Assembly (NCBI GenBank): GCA_030549795.1
Contig: JAUQQO010000009.1
Span: forward strand, 141,985-205,984
Direction: 5' to 3'
From: Pseudomonadota bacterium
GTDB lineage: Bacteria > Pseudomonadota > Alphaproteobacteria > Geminicoccales > Geminicoccaceae
DNA length: 64,000 nucleotides
In this document: in pieces, positions 8,956 through 18,431 of the stretch
Position numbering within the stretch: the stretch's first letter is position 1
How the letters are laid out: every line of letters starts with the position of its first letter
Made by a program: the position numbers and the translations under genes
The notes under the pieces: generated by a model
Seen by the model: only the letters and a program-made list of their open reading frames with translations
Told to the model about the DNA's origin: nothing
The model's database searches: none

Positions 8956-9827
8956 CGAAGGATCCCAACTGCGGCCAAGGCCGCATCGATCTGCGCCCGC
9001 GCGGCCTCGCTCGGCATCACGAGCGGCAAGCGGATCTCCGGTGCGATGCGCCCGAGCCGGCTCAAGGCGTATTTGACGGGTCCCGGATTGGTCTCGCAGA
9101 ACAGCGCTCGATGCAGCGGCAAAAGCTTGCGATGGATGGCGAGCGCCTCGTCATGGCGCCCCGCCGCCCACGCGTCGTGGAGGCTCGCGCACAGGCGCGG
9201 TGCCACATTCGCCGTCACCGAGATGCACCCGTGCCCGCCGTGGGCGAGAAAAGCCACGACATTGGCGTCTTCACCTGAGAGCTGGCAGAAGTCGGGCCCA
9301 CAGGCCTCTGCGGTGAGCAGCGGACGGACGATGTCGTTGGTCGCATCCTTAACGCCGACGATGTTCGGCAGACGCGCGAGCCTGGCCATGGTCTCCAGGC
9401 TCATATCGACCACGCAACGACCTGGTATGTTATAGATGATGATCGGTAGATCCACGGCATCGTGGATCGCTTTGAAGTGTTGGTAGAGGCCCTCCTGCGT
9501 CGGCTTGTTGTAATAAGGCGTGACGATCAGCGCTGCATCGGCACCAACTCTTTTGGCATGCCGGGTCAGACTGATCGCCTCTTCGGTCGAGTTGGAGCCG
9601 GTACCGGCAATCACCGGCGCCCGCCGCGCGACCGCCTCCACGCAGAGCTCGATCACGCGCTCATGCTCGGGGTGCGAGAGGGTCGGGCTCTCCCCGGTCG
9701 TTCCAACCGGCACGAAGCCATCCGTGCCCTCCTGCAGGTGCCATTCGATGAGGTCTTGGAACGCGCGCTCATCGATCACGCCGTTGCGGAACGGCGTGAC
9801 CAGCGCCACGATTGAACCGCGGAACAT
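8952..9827 (-). CDS. dapA: 4-hydroxy-tetrahydrodipicolinate synthase
   Basis: 291 residues, normal for the family. The enzyme condenses pyruvate with aspartate semialdehyde in lysine and diaminopimelate synthesis. The Schiff-base Lys160 is in VGVKDAT, the catalytic Tyr132 in IYNIPGR, and the substrate-side GTTGESPTL is at 42-50. The start [13 protein letters not shown] at ATG 9827 matches the family N-terminus; a longer open frame upstream adds only low-complexity sequence. It is followed directly by smpB and is divergent from the lytic transglycosylase across 127 bp. Confidence 0.95.
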   Translation of the reverse strand: MFRGSIVALVTPFRNGVIDERAFQDLIEWHLQEGTDGFVPVGTTGESPTLSHPEHERVIELCVEAVARRAPVIAGTGSNSTEEAISLTRHAKRVGADAALIVTPYYNKPTQEGLYQHFKAIHDAVDLPIIIYNIPGRCVVDMSLETMARLARLPNIVGVKDATNDIVRPLLTAEACGPDFCQLSGEDANVVAFLAHGGHGCISVTANVAPRLCASLHDAWAAGRHDEALAIHRKLLPLHRALFCETNPGPVKYALSRLGRIAPEIRLPLVMPSEAARAQIDAALAAVGILR

Positions 9828-9954
9828 GGGTTGCGCTCTTGATGTCGGCCGACGTGGGTGGTCTCTCTCCCACCTTAAAGAGCACTTGCCCGAGCGACAA
9901 GCGCGCCTGTTGCAAGCGCGATCGTCCATCGGGGAGGCAGGAGCGGGGAACGGC

Positions 9955-11949
9955 ATGGCGTCACCGATCCGGCTCGCGTTCGTCTTGGCTTGCGCTCTGT
10001 GCGCGCTCGCTGCCCCCACCAACGGCCAAGAACCGTCTGTGCAAGCGGTCATCAAGGCGGCGGCGCGACGGGAGTGGACAATCGCCGAACAGCTCGCCGC
10101 TCGCCTGGCCCGCGATCCCCTTCTCACCTGGGTGCGATGGCGGCGTCTGCGCGAGGGCGACGAGCTCGATTTCGCCCCCTATCGCGAGTTTCTCGAGCGC
10201 GCACCCCATTGGCCGGAGATCGCGCGCTTGCAGGCACGAGCGGAAGAACTGCTGCCGAGCCGGCTTTCCAGTGCCGAAGTGCTCTCCTTCTTCGCCGACC
10301 GTGAACCGCGTACGCCCGCCGGGCGACTGCGGCTTGCCGAGGCCCTGCTCGAAAGCGGCCGCAGCGAGGAAGGTCGCAGTCTGTTGCGCCGGCTCTGGGT
10401 CGAGGACGATCTAGCCGCGATCGATGAGCGCCGGATCCTCGACCGATACGGCGCGCTTTTAACTCGCGACGACCACAGCCGTCGCCTGAGGCGGCTGTTG
10501 TGGGACGGCCAAGCAGCCGCCGCACGCCGTATGCTCCCCCTTGCGGACAAACATGCGCGCGCCATCGCCGAAGCGCGCCTCGCTCTGCAAGCCGGAGGTA
10601 AGAGCGCGCAGCGTGCGCTATCGAACCTTTCTGCAGCAGTTGCCTCCGATCCGGGCGTGATCTTCGACCGCCTTCGGCTCGAGCGCGCGCGCGGCCGCCG
10701 TGCCGCCGCCGAGCGACTTCTGCTCTCGGTTGCAAGTGAAGCGGAACGGCCAGCACTGTGGTGGACGGAACGCCACCGCGCGGCGCGCGAAGCGCTCGAG
10801 GCGGGCGATGTGCGGCTCGCCTACCGTCTCGCGGCGGGCCACAAGCTGCCACCCGGCCCGACGATGGTCGATGCTGAGTGGCTCGCCGGCTGGATCGCTT
10901 TGCGCTTTCTCGGCGCACCCAAAGAGGCGAGCCGGCACTTCCGGCTCGCCTTCGAGCATGCGAGCAATCCGCTCGGTCTTGCCCGCACCGCCTACTGGTC
11001 CGGACGCGCCGCCGCCGCACTGGGCAAACAGGCTGAAGCCCGTGAGTGGTACGAGCGCGCGCAGCAATGGCCGCTTACCTTCTATGGCCAGCTCGCCGCC
11101 GCCGAGCTCGGTCGCCCGGTCCGCTTGCCCCAAGGGCCGGCACGGCCGGAAGCGGAGGTGCGCGCAGCCTTCAAGAAGCTCGAACTCGTCGCTCTTACCG
11201 AGCTCTTGTGTCGAGCGGGTGCCGCCGAAGAGGTGGGCCCGCCCATCCGCCGTCTGGCCCAGGACTATGCGCAGGACGGCACACGGCTGGCTCTCGTTCT
11301 CGAACTCGCGTCGTGGTGCGGTCGGCTCGATCTTGCAACCGCACTCGGGCGCGCCCCGGTTCGCGAAGGCCGGATCGATCCCGCACTCGCATTTCCGATT
11401 CCGCGTCTTGATGGGCTGTTGCGACCGGAAGCGCCGGTCGAACCGGCCCTTTTGTTGGCTGTTGCGCGCCAAGAGAGCCAATTCGATCCGCGCGCCATCA
11501 GTCCAGCGGGCGCGCGTGGTCTCATGCAGCTCATGCCCGCAACCGCGCGCGTCGTGGCGCGCGAGCTCGGGGTCGCCTTCGATCCTGCGGCGCTGCTCGA
11601 CGAGCCGAGCTATAATGCCCGGCTCGGGGCTTTCTACCTCGCGACGCAGCTCGACCGGTTCCAGGAACCGGCGCTTGCACTTGCCGCCTACAACGCCGGA
11701 CCTGGACGCGTGGTGGCGTGGCTCGCGCGCAATGGCGATCCGCGCCGTGCCGACCGTTACGCACTCGTGGACTGGATCGAGCGCATTCCGTTCAGCGAGA
11801 CGCGCACCTATGTCCAGCGCGTGCTCGAAGCGGTCGAGGTCTACCGTACTCTGTTGCAGGATCGCAACGCGCCCACGCTTCCTCTCGCCCCCTCAAGCTC
11901 GCAAGCGCGCCTCGACGCCCCGCTGCTCGAGCAGGGGGAACGGTCGTGA
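9955..11949 (+). CDS. slt: Soluble lytic murein transglycosylase
   Basis: 664 residues from ATG 9955. An N-terminal secretion signal (about 1-24, RLAFVLACALCALAAPTNG) precedes a long alpha-helical superhelical region like Slt70. The C-terminal catalytic domain has VARQESQFDPRAISPAGARG with the catalytic Glu, then LMQLMPATA and ALAAYNAGPGRV. It cleaves peptidoglycan glycan strands to 1,6-anhydromuropeptides in the periplasm. The open frame extends upstream to 9520, but GGGGAA and the signal peptide favour 9955. The stop overlaps a possible small GTG frame by GTGA. Confidence 0.93.
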   Translation: MASPIRLAFVLACALCALAAPTNGQEPSVQAVIKAAARREWTIAEQLAARLARDPLLTWVRWRRLREGDELDFAPYREFLERAPHWPEIARLQARAEELLPSRLSSAEVLSFFADREPRTPAGRLRLAEALLESGRSEEGRSLLRRLWVEDDLAAIDERRILDRYGALLTRDDHSRRLRRLLWDGQAAAARRMLPLADKHARAIAEARLALQAGGKSAQRALSNLSAAVASDPGVIFDRLRLERARGRRAAAERLLLSVASEAERPALWWTERHRAAREALEAGDVRLAYRLAAGHKLPPGPTMVDAEWLAGWIALRFLGAPKEASRHFRLAFEHASNPLGLARTAYWSGRAAAALGKQAEAREWYERAQQWPLTFYGQLAAAELGRPVRLPQGPARPEAEVRAAFKKLELVALTELLCRAGAAEEVGPPIRRLAQDYAQDGTRLALVLELASWCGRLDLATALGRAPVREGRIDPALAFPIPRLDGLLRPEAPVEPALLLAVARQESQFDPRAISPAGARGLMQLMPATARVVARELGVAFDPAALLDEPSYNARLGAFYLATQLDRFQEPALALAAYNAGPGRVVAWLARNGDPRRADRYALVDWIERIPFSETRTYVQRVLEAVEVYRTLLQDRNAPTLPLAPSSSQARLDAPLLEQGERS

Positions 11950-12149
11950 CCGCCCAAGACCTTGGCACCGCGGATGCGTTTGCCGCGCGGACGCGACCGG
12001 CATCGAAGGGCCGCGCCGCCGCTCGCGCGCCGTCCCTGCCGCCACGGCTTACACCCCATGCTCTAACTGCGGTGCGTTTCGGCGGTGCACTGCGTTCCGC
12101 GCGCAATCGATCGCGCGTGCTGGACGAGCGCACCCATCGCATCGGATGA
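11946..12149 (+). CDS. Possible small ORF linking slt and the threonine dehydratase
   Basis: A 67-codon frame opens at GTG 11946, which overlaps the slt TGA (GTGA). It closes with a TGA that overlaps the ATG at 12146 (ATGA). The translation is Arg/Ala-rich with no recognised motif. High-GC sequence often gives chance frames of this size. The double overlap is the only argument for it; it may simply be intergenic DNA. Confidence 0.22.
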   Translation: MTAQDLGTADAFAARTRPASKGRAAARAPSLPPRLTPHALTAVRFGGALRSARNRSRVLDERTHRIG

Positions 12150-13177
12150 GACCTGCCGTGAGCCGCCCGCCGCGCCCCCAACACGACCCAAAGAGCGTCT
12201 CGTTTGAGGCGATCCGCGAGGCCGCGGCGCGGCTCGCACCGGTCGCGGTCCGCACCCCGCTTTTGCACGACACGCCGCTCGATCGGATGATAGGCGGTCG
12301 GCTCCTGCTCAAAGCCGAGCCCCTGCAGCGCACCGGCTCGTTCAAGTTCCGTGGTGCCTATAATGCCATCGCTCAGACCACGAAATCGGCGGTGGTCGCC
12401 TGGTCGTCAGGCAATCACGCGCAAGGTGTGGCGCTCGCAGCCGCCCTTTTGGGTAAACGCGCGACCATCGTGATGCCATCTGATGCGCCGCGGATCAAAA
12501 TTGAACGCACCCGTGCCCTTGGTGCCGAAGTGGTGCTCTACGATCGCTCCCAACAATCGCGCGAGGCGGTGGGAACCCGCATCGCGCTTGCAACCCAAGC
12601 CGAGATCATCGCGCCCTACGACGACCCCCGGGTAATCGCCGGGCAAGGCACGGTCGGCCTCGAAATCGTCGAACAGGCGCAAGAACTTGGTCTCGTCCCC
12701 GAGCTCGTGCTGGTGCCCTGTGGCGGCGGCGGTCTGATCGCCGGTTGTGCGACTGCCATAACTTCGCTTGTGCCGGATGTTGCAGTCTTCGCGGTCGAGC
12801 CCGAGGGGCATGACGATACCGCCCGCTCGCTTGCTGTGGGTGAGCGCGTCGCCAATGCGCCGGGCATTCGCTCCTTTTGCGATGCGCTTCTCGCCCCTGA
12901 GCCGGGTGAAGTGACCTTTACGATTAACCGGCAGCTGCTCGCCGGCGGTCTTACAGTCTGCGATGAGAGCGTGCGCCGCGCGATCGCGTTGGCGTTCCGC
13001 GAGCTCAAGCTGGTTGTCGAGCCCGGCGGCGCGGTGGCACTGGCGGCGGTTCTCGCGCATCGGATCGACTGTCGCGGCCGAACCGTGGCGGTCGTGCTCT
13101 CGGGCGGCAACGTCGATCCGGAGCTCTACGCCCAGCTGTTGCTCGCGCAGGGCAACGCAACCGCAGCGCTTTTTTAG
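12146..13177 (+). CDS. PLP-dependent threonine/serine dehydratase (short, no ACT domain)
   Basis: 343 residues of the fold-type II PLP family. The PLP lysine is in RTGSFKFRGAYNA, followed by SSGNHAQGVALAA, the phosphate-cradle glycines VPCGGGGLIAG, and LSGGNVDPE at the end. It deaminates threonine or serine to 2-oxobutyrate or pyruvate. The lack of a C-terminal ACT domain points to a catabolic (TdcB-like) or serine racemase-like enzyme rather than feedback-inhibited IlvA. The exact substrate is uncertain. GTG 12158 with GGATGAG upstream is an equally good start and gives 339 residues. Confidence 0.9.
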   Translation: MRPAVSRPPRPQHDPKSVSFEAIREAAARLAPVAVRTPLLHDTPLDRMIGGRLLLKAEPLQRTGSFKFRGAYNAIAQTTKSAVVAWSSGNHAQGVALAAALLGKRATIVMPSDAPRIKIERTRALGAEVVLYDRSQQSREAVGTRIALATQAEIIAPYDDPRVIAGQGTVGLEIVEQAQELGLVPELVLVPCGGGGLIAGCATAITSLVPDVAVFAVEPEGHDDTARSLAVGERVANAPGIRSFCDALLAPEPGEVTFTINRQLLAGGLTVCDESVRRAIALAFRELKLVVEPGGAVALAAVLAHRIDCRGRTVAVVLSGGNVDPELYAQLLLAQGNATAALF

Positions 13178-13283
13178 GCCCGAGGGATCGTTCCGTGCGG
13201 ATCGGCCCGCGGCCACTGCTGCGCGACGCGCCGCCGCGGCTCGATGGACAGGACCACGATCCGCCGGTAAACGAAAGCGCCGC

Positions 13284-13311
13284 CGCGGCCGAAAAAGGCC
13301 GCGCGTTCTTT
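13284..13311 (+). terminator. Probable intrinsic terminator after the threonine dehydratase
   Basis: CGCGGCC (13284-13290) pairs with GGCCGCG (13297-13303) around a GAAAAA loop and is followed by a T-rich CGTTCTTT. The stem is perfect but the T-tract is interrupted. The 213-bp gap here separates the dehydratase from hppA and otherwise shows no gene. Confidence 0.5.
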
Positions 13312-13390
13312 GGCACGACCCAACGATGCGCGCCGTCGCCACCGGCTGATCCGGTGCGCGGTGGAGACGCCGAAGCCGGGATCCTCCTCG

Positions 13391-15511
13391 ATGCTCCAGA
13401 CCGTCTTCATGGTTCTCGTGATGTTGAGTGGTCTCGCCGGCGTGGCCTACGGTTTGGTCACCCGCAACCACGTGCTGAGCTTGTCCGCGGGCACTCAGCG
13501 CATGCAAGAAATCGCGGCAGCGATCCAGGAGGGAGCCCGCGCCTACCTGAATCGCCAATATACGACGATCGCGATCGTCGGTGTCGTTATCTTAATTCTT
13601 TTGTGGTTTTTCCTCGGTTGGGCTCCGGCACTGGGCTTCGCGATCGGCGCAGTGCTGTCTGGCTTAGCCGGCTACATCGGCATGAACACCTCGGTGCAGG
13701 CGAATGTTCGCACCGCGCAGGCCGCAAGCCAAGGCGGGCTCGCCGCCGGTCTCGATGTCGCGTTCAAGGCCGGAGCCATCACCGGGCTGCTCGTGGTTGC
13801 GCTCGGGCTCCTCGGGGTCGCAGTGTATTATGCCTTCTTGCTCGCGGTGTTCGGCACCGCCGATCCCGCATCATTACGAAAGGTGCTCGAAGCGCTCGTC
13901 GGCCTCTCCTTCGGCGCTTCGCTGATCTCGATCTTCGCTCGCTTGGGCGGCGGCATCTTCACCAAGGGTGCCGACGTCGGTGCCGACCTCGTCGGTAAGG
14001 TGGAAGCCGGGATCCCCGAGGACGATCCGCGCAATCCGGCGGTCATCGCCGATAATGTCGGCGACAATGTCGGCGACTGCGCCGGAATGGCCGCCGATCT
14101 CTTCGAAACCTATGTGGTCACGGTGGTGGCGACCATGCTTTTGGGCGCCATCTTCTTCGCTCCCGACCAGGCGCGTCTTTTGATGCTCTACCCGCTCGTG
14201 GTCGGTGCGACCTGTCTTCTCGCGTCGATCGCCGGCACCTTCTTCGTCAAGCTGGGTCCGGACAACAACATCATGCGCGCCCTCTACAAGGGCTTTTGGG
14301 GTGCCGCCGGTATCTCGGCGATCGCGCTCGTGCCGGTGACCTGGGTCGTGCTCGGCTTCGGTTCGACCGGCTACGAAGCGAAGATGGGTGATGCGACCGC
14401 GGTCGTCTTCGGCGGTCGTCAGGTCTTCTACTCCGCGCTCGTCGGCCTGGTGGTGACGGGCCTGATCATGTGGATCACCGACTATTATACCGGCATGCAC
14501 CGGCCAGTGCTCTCGATCGCCAAGGCCTCGACCACCGGTCACGGGACCAACATCATCCAGGGTCTGGCGGTCTCGATGGAGGCGACCGCCCTGCCGGTGA
14601 TCGTGATCTGTGCCGGCATTCTCGTCGCTTACCTCAACGCTGGCCTCTACGGCGTCGCGGTGGCGGCAACCTCCATGCTCGCGCTCACCGGCCTCGTCGT
14701 GAGCCTCGACGCCTATGGCCCGGTCACCGACAATGCCGGCGGGATTGCCGAAATGGCAGGTCTCGATAAGAGCGTGCGCGTGCATACCGACGCGCTCGAT
14801 GCCGTCGGCAACACGACTAAGGCGGTGACCAAGGGTTATGCCATCGGCTCTGCTGGTCTTGCTGCTATCGTTCTCTTCGCTGCCTATGTTCAAGATCTTA
14901 ACCATTACTTCCCGAATGTGCAGGTAGATTTCAGCCTGTCTAATCCTTTCGTGGTCATTGGGCTGTTCATCGGCGGGCTCTTGCCCTACCTCTTCGGATC
15001 GTTGGCCATGCAGGCGGTGGGACGCGCGGCCGGGTCGATCGTCGAGGAGGTGCGGCGGCAGTTCCGCGAGGTGAAGGGCATCATGGAGGGCACCGCGAAG
15101 CCCGACTATGGACGCGCGGTCGACATGCTCACCCGCGCCGGCATCCGCGAGATGATCGTGCCCTCGCTTTTGCCGGTCTTGGCACCGATCGTCGTCTATA
15201 TCGTGATCGCCGCGATCGCCGGACGCGCTGCCGGCTTCACAACAGTGGGAGCGTTGCTGTTGGGCACGATCGTCACCGGGATTTTCGTAGCGATCTCGAT
15301 GACCTCGGGCGGTGGTGCCTGGGACAACGCCAAGAAATACATCGAAGAGGGTCACTTCGGCGGTAAGGGCTCGGACGCGCACAAGGCCGCGGTCACCGGC
15401 GACACGGTCGGTGATCCCTACAAAGATACCGCCGGACCGGCCGTGAACCCGATGATCAAGATCACCAATATCGTGGCTCTTCTTTTGCTCGCGGCTCTCG
15501 CTGCCCTTTAA
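13391..15511 (+). CDS. hppA: Membrane-bound proton-translocating pyrophosphatase, K+-independent type
   Basis: 706 residues, strongly hydrophobic, consistent with about 16 membrane helices. The substrate site has [20 protein letters not shown] near residue 195, then [20 protein letters not shown]. The diagnostic segment [17 protein letters not shown] has Lys477 and Thr480, the combination of the K+-independent class; K+-dependent enzymes have Ala there. It couples PPi hydrolysis to H+ pumping across the inner membrane. ATG 13391 matches the family N-terminus, and the longer frame from 13310 is not supported. SD is weak (GGGATCC). A strong terminator follows. Confidence 0.96.
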   Translation: MLQTVFMVLVMLSGLAGVAYGLVTRNHVLSLSAGTQRMQEIAAAIQEGARAYLNRQYTTIAIVGVVILILLWFFLGWAPALGFAIGAVLSGLAGYIGMNTSVQANVRTAQAASQGGLAAGLDVAFKAGAITGLLVVALGLLGVAVYYAFLLAVFGTADPASLRKVLEALVGLSFGASLISIFARLGGGIFTKGADVGADLVGKVEAGIPEDDPRNPAVIADNVGDNVGDCAGMAADLFETYVVTVVATMLLGAIFFAPDQARLLMLYPLVVGATCLLASIAGTFFVKLGPDNNIMRALYKGFWGAAGISAIALVPVTWVVLGFGSTGYEAKMGDATAVVFGGRQVFYSALVGLVVTGLIMWITDYYTGMHRPVLSIAKASTTGHGTNIIQGLAVSMEATALPVIVICAGILVAYLNAGLYGVAVAATSMLALTGLVVSLDAYGPVTDNAGGIAEMAGLDKSVRVHTDALDAVGNTTKAVTKGYAIGSAGLAAIVLFAAYVQDLNHYFPNVQVDFSLSNPFVVIGLFIGGLLPYLFGSLAMQAVGRAAGSIVEEVRRQFREVKGIMEGTAKPDYGRAVDMLTRAGIREMIVPSLLPVLAPIVVYIVIAAIAGRAAGFTTVGALLLGTIVTGIFVAISMTSGGGAWDNAKKYIEEGHFGGKGSDAHKAAVTGDTVGDPYKDTAGPAVNPMIKITNIVALLLLAALAAL

Positions 15512-15530
15512 AGCGACGCGGTCGTAACGA

Positions 15531-15566
15531 GCGAGACCGTGGCAGATGCCACGGTCTCGCTTTTTT
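15531..15566 (+). terminator. Strong intrinsic terminator after hppA
   Basis: A perfect 13-bp stem, GCGAGACCGTGGC (15531-15543) with GCCACGGTCTCGC (15548-15560), has a 4-nt loop and six T residues directly after. It ends the hppA transcript 20 bp past the stop. Confidence 0.93.
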
Positions 15567-15608
15567 GTCGCGATGGCGAGGATGCGTCGGTGCCGAGGCC
15601 GCTTCCCG

Positions 15609-16085
15609 TTAATAGGGTGAGCGTCCCTGGCGGCGTGCCAGCGGATCGCTGGGTGCGTTGAATCGGCCGATGTTGCTTACGATCTGTTCTAAGAGGGTGA
15701 GCTCGTTGCCCCGGGTCGGGGTCGTCTCGGCCACCGGTTCGATCGGCTGAGCGTCCTGCAAGCCGTTGCGTTCGACGCGCGCGACGATCCCACGCTCGTC
15801 GAAGACGACAGCGACCACCTCTTGGTCGATGAGCTTCTCGTTATAGAAGTTGGCGCGCTCTTTCCGTTGCGTCACATAATACCATGTATTGTTGTCGAGG
15901 GTTCCCGACGTGGAGGGGGATCCTAGCAGTCGCCGTACCTCTTCCCGGCTGGTCACACCCGGCCGAATTGCCTCGAGACGGGCGGCATCCAGCCGATGAC
16001 CGTGGTTGATCACCGTCGGCGAGCAAGCGGAGATGGCCACGGCGACCGCTACGCCGGCAACTAGACGGGACGCGGACGCAACCAT
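15609..16085 (-). CDS. bamE: Outer membrane assembly lipoprotein BamE (SmpA/OmlA)
   Basis: 158 residues from ATG 16085, which has GGAGGA 6-7 nt upstream; the frame extends to 16133 without such support. The N-terminal signal ends in a lipobox, VAISAC, so it is predicted to be lipidated and sorted to the outer membrane. The SmpA/OmlA core is recognisable in AIRPGVTSREEVRRLLGSPS, the NTWYYVTQR strand and the VVFDERG turn. BamE is an accessory subunit of the BAM complex. It is divergent from the cytochrome bc1 chaperone gene by about 50 bp, a layout conserved in alphaproteobacteria. Confidence 0.92.
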   Translation of the reverse strand: MVASASRLVAGVAVAVAISACSPTVINHGHRLDAARLEAIRPGVTSREEVRRLLGSPSTSGTLDNNTWYYVTQRKERANFYNEKLIDQEVVAVVFDERGIVARVERNGLQDAQPIEPVAETTPTRGNELTLLEQIVSNIGRFNAPSDPLARRQGRSPY

Positions 16086-16135
16086 GGACTTCCTCCAAGA
16101 GCGCTCAATCCAGCGGTAGGCGAGCTTTAGCATCG

Positions 16136-16729
16136 ATGCAGGAAGGCGACCAGGTCAACGGGTTCCGCGGTTGGTGGCGACGCTGGCAGGCGCGCGCCGA
16201 GGCCGAACGCGCCCGTGTCGAAGCCGCCCGGGCGCTCTACCACGCCGCAGTCGCCCGTGCGCGGCGAGAGAAGCTCTATGCCGAACTCGGCGTGCCGGAT
16301 ACCCCGGACGGGCGTTTCGAGATGCTGGGGATCGAGATCGCCGTCCTTATGCGGCGCTTGCGAAACCTCGGTGCTGAAGGCTCCGAGCTCACCCGCTCCC
16401 TCCTCGAGGTCCTGGTTGAAGATCTCGACCGTAACTTGCGGGAACTCGGGGTGGGCGATCTGTCGGTTGGCCGCTACGTCAAACGCATGGTCGGGAGCCT
16501 CCTCCTCCGCGCCGAGGAGCTTGAACGGGCGCTCGATCGCCATGACGAAGCAGCCCTTTGCGCGCTCGTGCGGCGGACGGTGTGGCCGAGCCTGCCGCAG
16601 CCTCCCGAACATCTCACGCGCGCGCTTGCAGCGGAAATCTTGGCTGCCGCCGAACTATGGCGCGCCGTTCCCGATGCAGCGCTGCGCACAGGACGCGTCG
16701 ACAGCGCACTGGCGCGGCTTGGAAAATAA
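16136..16729 (+). CDS. Ubiquinol-cytochrome c reductase assembly chaperone (CBP3/UQCC1 family)
   Basis: 197 residues. The family signature is clear: ALYHAAVARARREKLYAELG (about 36-55) followed by VPDTPDGRFEMLGIEIAVL and a helical bundle containing LLEVLVEDLDRNLRELGVGD and VGRYVKRMVG. In mitochondria the homologue Cbp3 assists cytochrome b synthesis and assembly of the bc1 complex. In bacteria the role is inferred from homology. It starts a block with DUF177, plsX, fabH, ihfA and merR, but a promoter-like sequence follows it. Confidence 0.9.
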   Translation: MQEGDQVNGFRGWWRRWQARAEAERARVEAARALYHAAVARARREKLYAELGVPDTPDGRFEMLGIEIAVLMRRLRNLGAEGSELTRSLLEVLVEDLDRNLRELGVGDLSVGRYVKRMVGSLLLRAEELERALDRHDEAALCALVRRTVWPSLPQPPEHLTRALAAEILAAAELWRAVPDAALRTGRVDSALARLGK

Positions 16730-16731
16730 GG

Positions 16732-16760
16732 TTGACCCTATCTCAGCGCCGGCCTACGGT
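16732..16760 (+). promoter_or_regulatory. Candidate sigma-70 type promoter upstream of DUF177-plsX-fabH
   Basis: TTGACC (16732-16737), 17 bp, then TACGGT (16755-16760). The -35 matches consensus well, the -10 only in the first, second and last bases. It sits immediately after the chaperone stop and would start a transcript about 60 bases before the DUF177 GTG. Confidence 0.4.
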
Positions 16761-16825
16761 TTCGGGTTGTGCGCGCTTAGGATTGACCCCAAATATCGTC
16801 CGCGCACGAGGGAAATGGAAGAACA

Positions 16826-17362
16826 GTGGCGCTCTCGGTTGGCGAGCACGAGTTGAGCCGGACGATCGAGGTCACGCGCGTGCCCCCGGGCGGGCGTGCC
16901 TTTGAAATCGTGGCAACCGCTGCGGAGCGCAAAGCGCTCGCTGCGCGCCTGCGTCTTGAGGCAATCGGCAAACTCGAGGCTCGCGGTCGCATCGCCTGGA
17001 TGCCGGGGGAAGAAATTCTCGAAGTCGAGGGCCATATCGAAGCTGAGGTCACACAGTGCTGTGTCGTAAGCCTCGAGCCTTTTGAACATTCCCTCAGCTT
17101 TTCGTTCACGCGACGCTTTACCCTCGAAGGGCAGCCAAATACAGGCGAAGTCGTGGTCGACGTCGAGCGGGACGAGCCGGAGCCGCTTGAGGGTACCATC
17201 CTCGATCTGGGCGAGATCGTCGCGGAAGAGCTCGCCCTATCGCTCGACCCCTATCCGCGCGGGCCGTTGGCGGATGAGATCATGCGCGCTTGGTCGACGA
17301 GCGCGCGCGAACAGCCGCCGATGGCCAGTGCGACGACGACGGTTAGCCCCCACCGCCATTGA
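16826..17362 (+). CDS. DUF177 / YceD-family protein
   Basis: 178 residues from GTG 16826. The conserved core EGHIEAEVTQCCVVSLEPFEH (about 71-91) and the acidic C-terminal EPLEGTILDLGEIVAEELAL segment (about 117-140) mark the family. YceD/DUF177 proteins are linked to 23S rRNA or ribosome biogenesis in some organisms, and they usually precede rpmF and plsX. Here rpmF is absent and plsX begins 10 bp after the stop. The function is not established, so the family name is the safest call. Confidence 0.88.
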   Translation: MALSVGEHELSRTIEVTRVPPGGRAFEIVATAAERKALAARLRLEAIGKLEARGRIAWMPGEEILEVEGHIEAEVTQCCVVSLEPFEHSLSFSFTRRFTLEGQPNTGEVVVDVERDEPEPLEGTILDLGEIVAEELALSLDPYPRGPLADEIMRAWSTSAREQPPMASATTTVSPHRH

Positions 17363-17372
17363 GGACTGTTCA

Positions 17373-18416
17373 GTGAGCTTGCGCATCGCCCTCGACGGCA
17401 TGGGTGGAGACGCCGCCCCTGGGATCGTCGTGCACGGGGCCGCGATCGCGCTCGAGGCCGATCCCGAGCTTCGCTTCCTCCTCTTCGGCGACGAAAACCG
17501 GCTCAAGCCCGAGCTCGACAAGCACCCCGCGCTGCGCCGCGCGGTCGAACTGTACCACACACCCGACGCCATCGGCCCCGAGGTGAAGCCCTCAATCGCC
17601 CTTCGCCACGGGCGGAATTCGAGCATGCGCCTTGCGATCGAGGCAGCGCGCGACGGCCGTGCGGCGGCTGCCGTTTCGGCTGGAAATACGGGCGCACTCA
17701 TGGCGATCGCCAAGATCGTCCTGCGCACCCTGCCGGGGATCGATCGCCCGGCGATTTGCGGTGTCTTTCCCTCGCGCTCGCGGCCGGTAGCGATGCTCGA
17801 TCTCGGGGCGAACGTCGCCTGTGACGCCGGAACCCTCGTCCAGTTCGCGGTCATGGGAACGGTCTTCGCCCGCGCCCTCTTGCGCCGCGAAACACCGACC
17901 ATTGGGCTGCTCAACGTCGGCACCGAGGACCTCAAAGGGGACGATGTGGTGCGCCGAGCCGCAGCCATGCTCAAGGCAAGCCCACCGCCGATCCGCTTCG
18001 GTGGCTTCATCGAGGGCACGGATATCGTGGATGGAGCGGTCGACGTCGTGGTTACCGACGGGTTCACAGGCAACGTCGCGCTGAAAATCGCCGAGGGCGT
18101 AGCCAGGCTCTTCCGAGATTCGCTCAAAGAAACCTTCACGAGCACACTCCGCGGCAAACTCGGGTACCTCGTCGCACGGCCCGCCCTTGTGCAGCTGCGC
18201 GAACGCTTCGACCCGCGCCGCCATAACGGCGCCATGTTCCTCGGCCTCAACGGCGTCGTCGTCAAAAGTCACGGGGGAACCGACGCCCTCGGTTTTTCGA
18301 ACGCCATCCATGTCGCAGCCGACCTCGTGCGGCAGGACACCAACGCGCGCATCACGCAAGAAATGAGCGCGTTCCGCCACGCGCTCGAGCCCATTCAAAA
18401 CGCTCCTGCGTCTTAG
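17373..18416 (+). CDS. plsX: Phosphate acyltransferase PlsX
   Basis: 347 residues from GTG 17373, with GAGGA upstream. Typical motifs: IALDGMGGDAAPGIVVHGA at the start, AVSAGNTGALMAIAK, VAMLDLGANVACDAGTLVQF, FTGNVALKIAEG and the C-terminal HGGTDALGFSNAI. PlsX makes acyl-phosphate from acyl-ACP, the first step of phospholipid synthesis with PlsY. It is encoded immediately before fabH, joining fatty-acid initiation and phospholipid synthesis in one transcript. Confidence 0.96.
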   Translation: MSLRIALDGMGGDAAPGIVVHGAAIALEADPELRFLLFGDENRLKPELDKHPALRRAVELYHTPDAIGPEVKPSIALRHGRNSSMRLAIEAARDGRAAAAVSAGNTGALMAIAKIVLRTLPGIDRPAICGVFPSRSRPVAMLDLGANVACDAGTLVQFAVMGTVFARALLRRETPTIGLLNVGTEDLKGDDVVRRAAAMLKASPPPIRFGGFIEGTDIVDGAVDVVVTDGFTGNVALKIAEGVARLFRDSLKETFTSTLRGKLGYLVARPALVQLRERFDPRRHNGAMFLGLNGVVVKSHGGTDALGFSNAIHVAADLVRQDTNARITQEMSAFRHALEPIQNAPAS

Positions 18417-18431
18417 ACGGATTGCACAACC

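Noticed and set aside
10700..12145. Upstream part of an 825-codon frame joined to the threonine dehydratase, overlapping slt
   Set aside because: The first 480 codons are an off-frame reading of the transglycosylase. Only the part from 12146 matches a protein family.
13874..15382. 502-codon open frame antisense to hppA
   Set aside because: It mirrors a well-supported membrane pyrophosphatase. The translation is His/Asp/Arg-rich without motifs, as expected from the complementary strand of GC-rich coding DNA.
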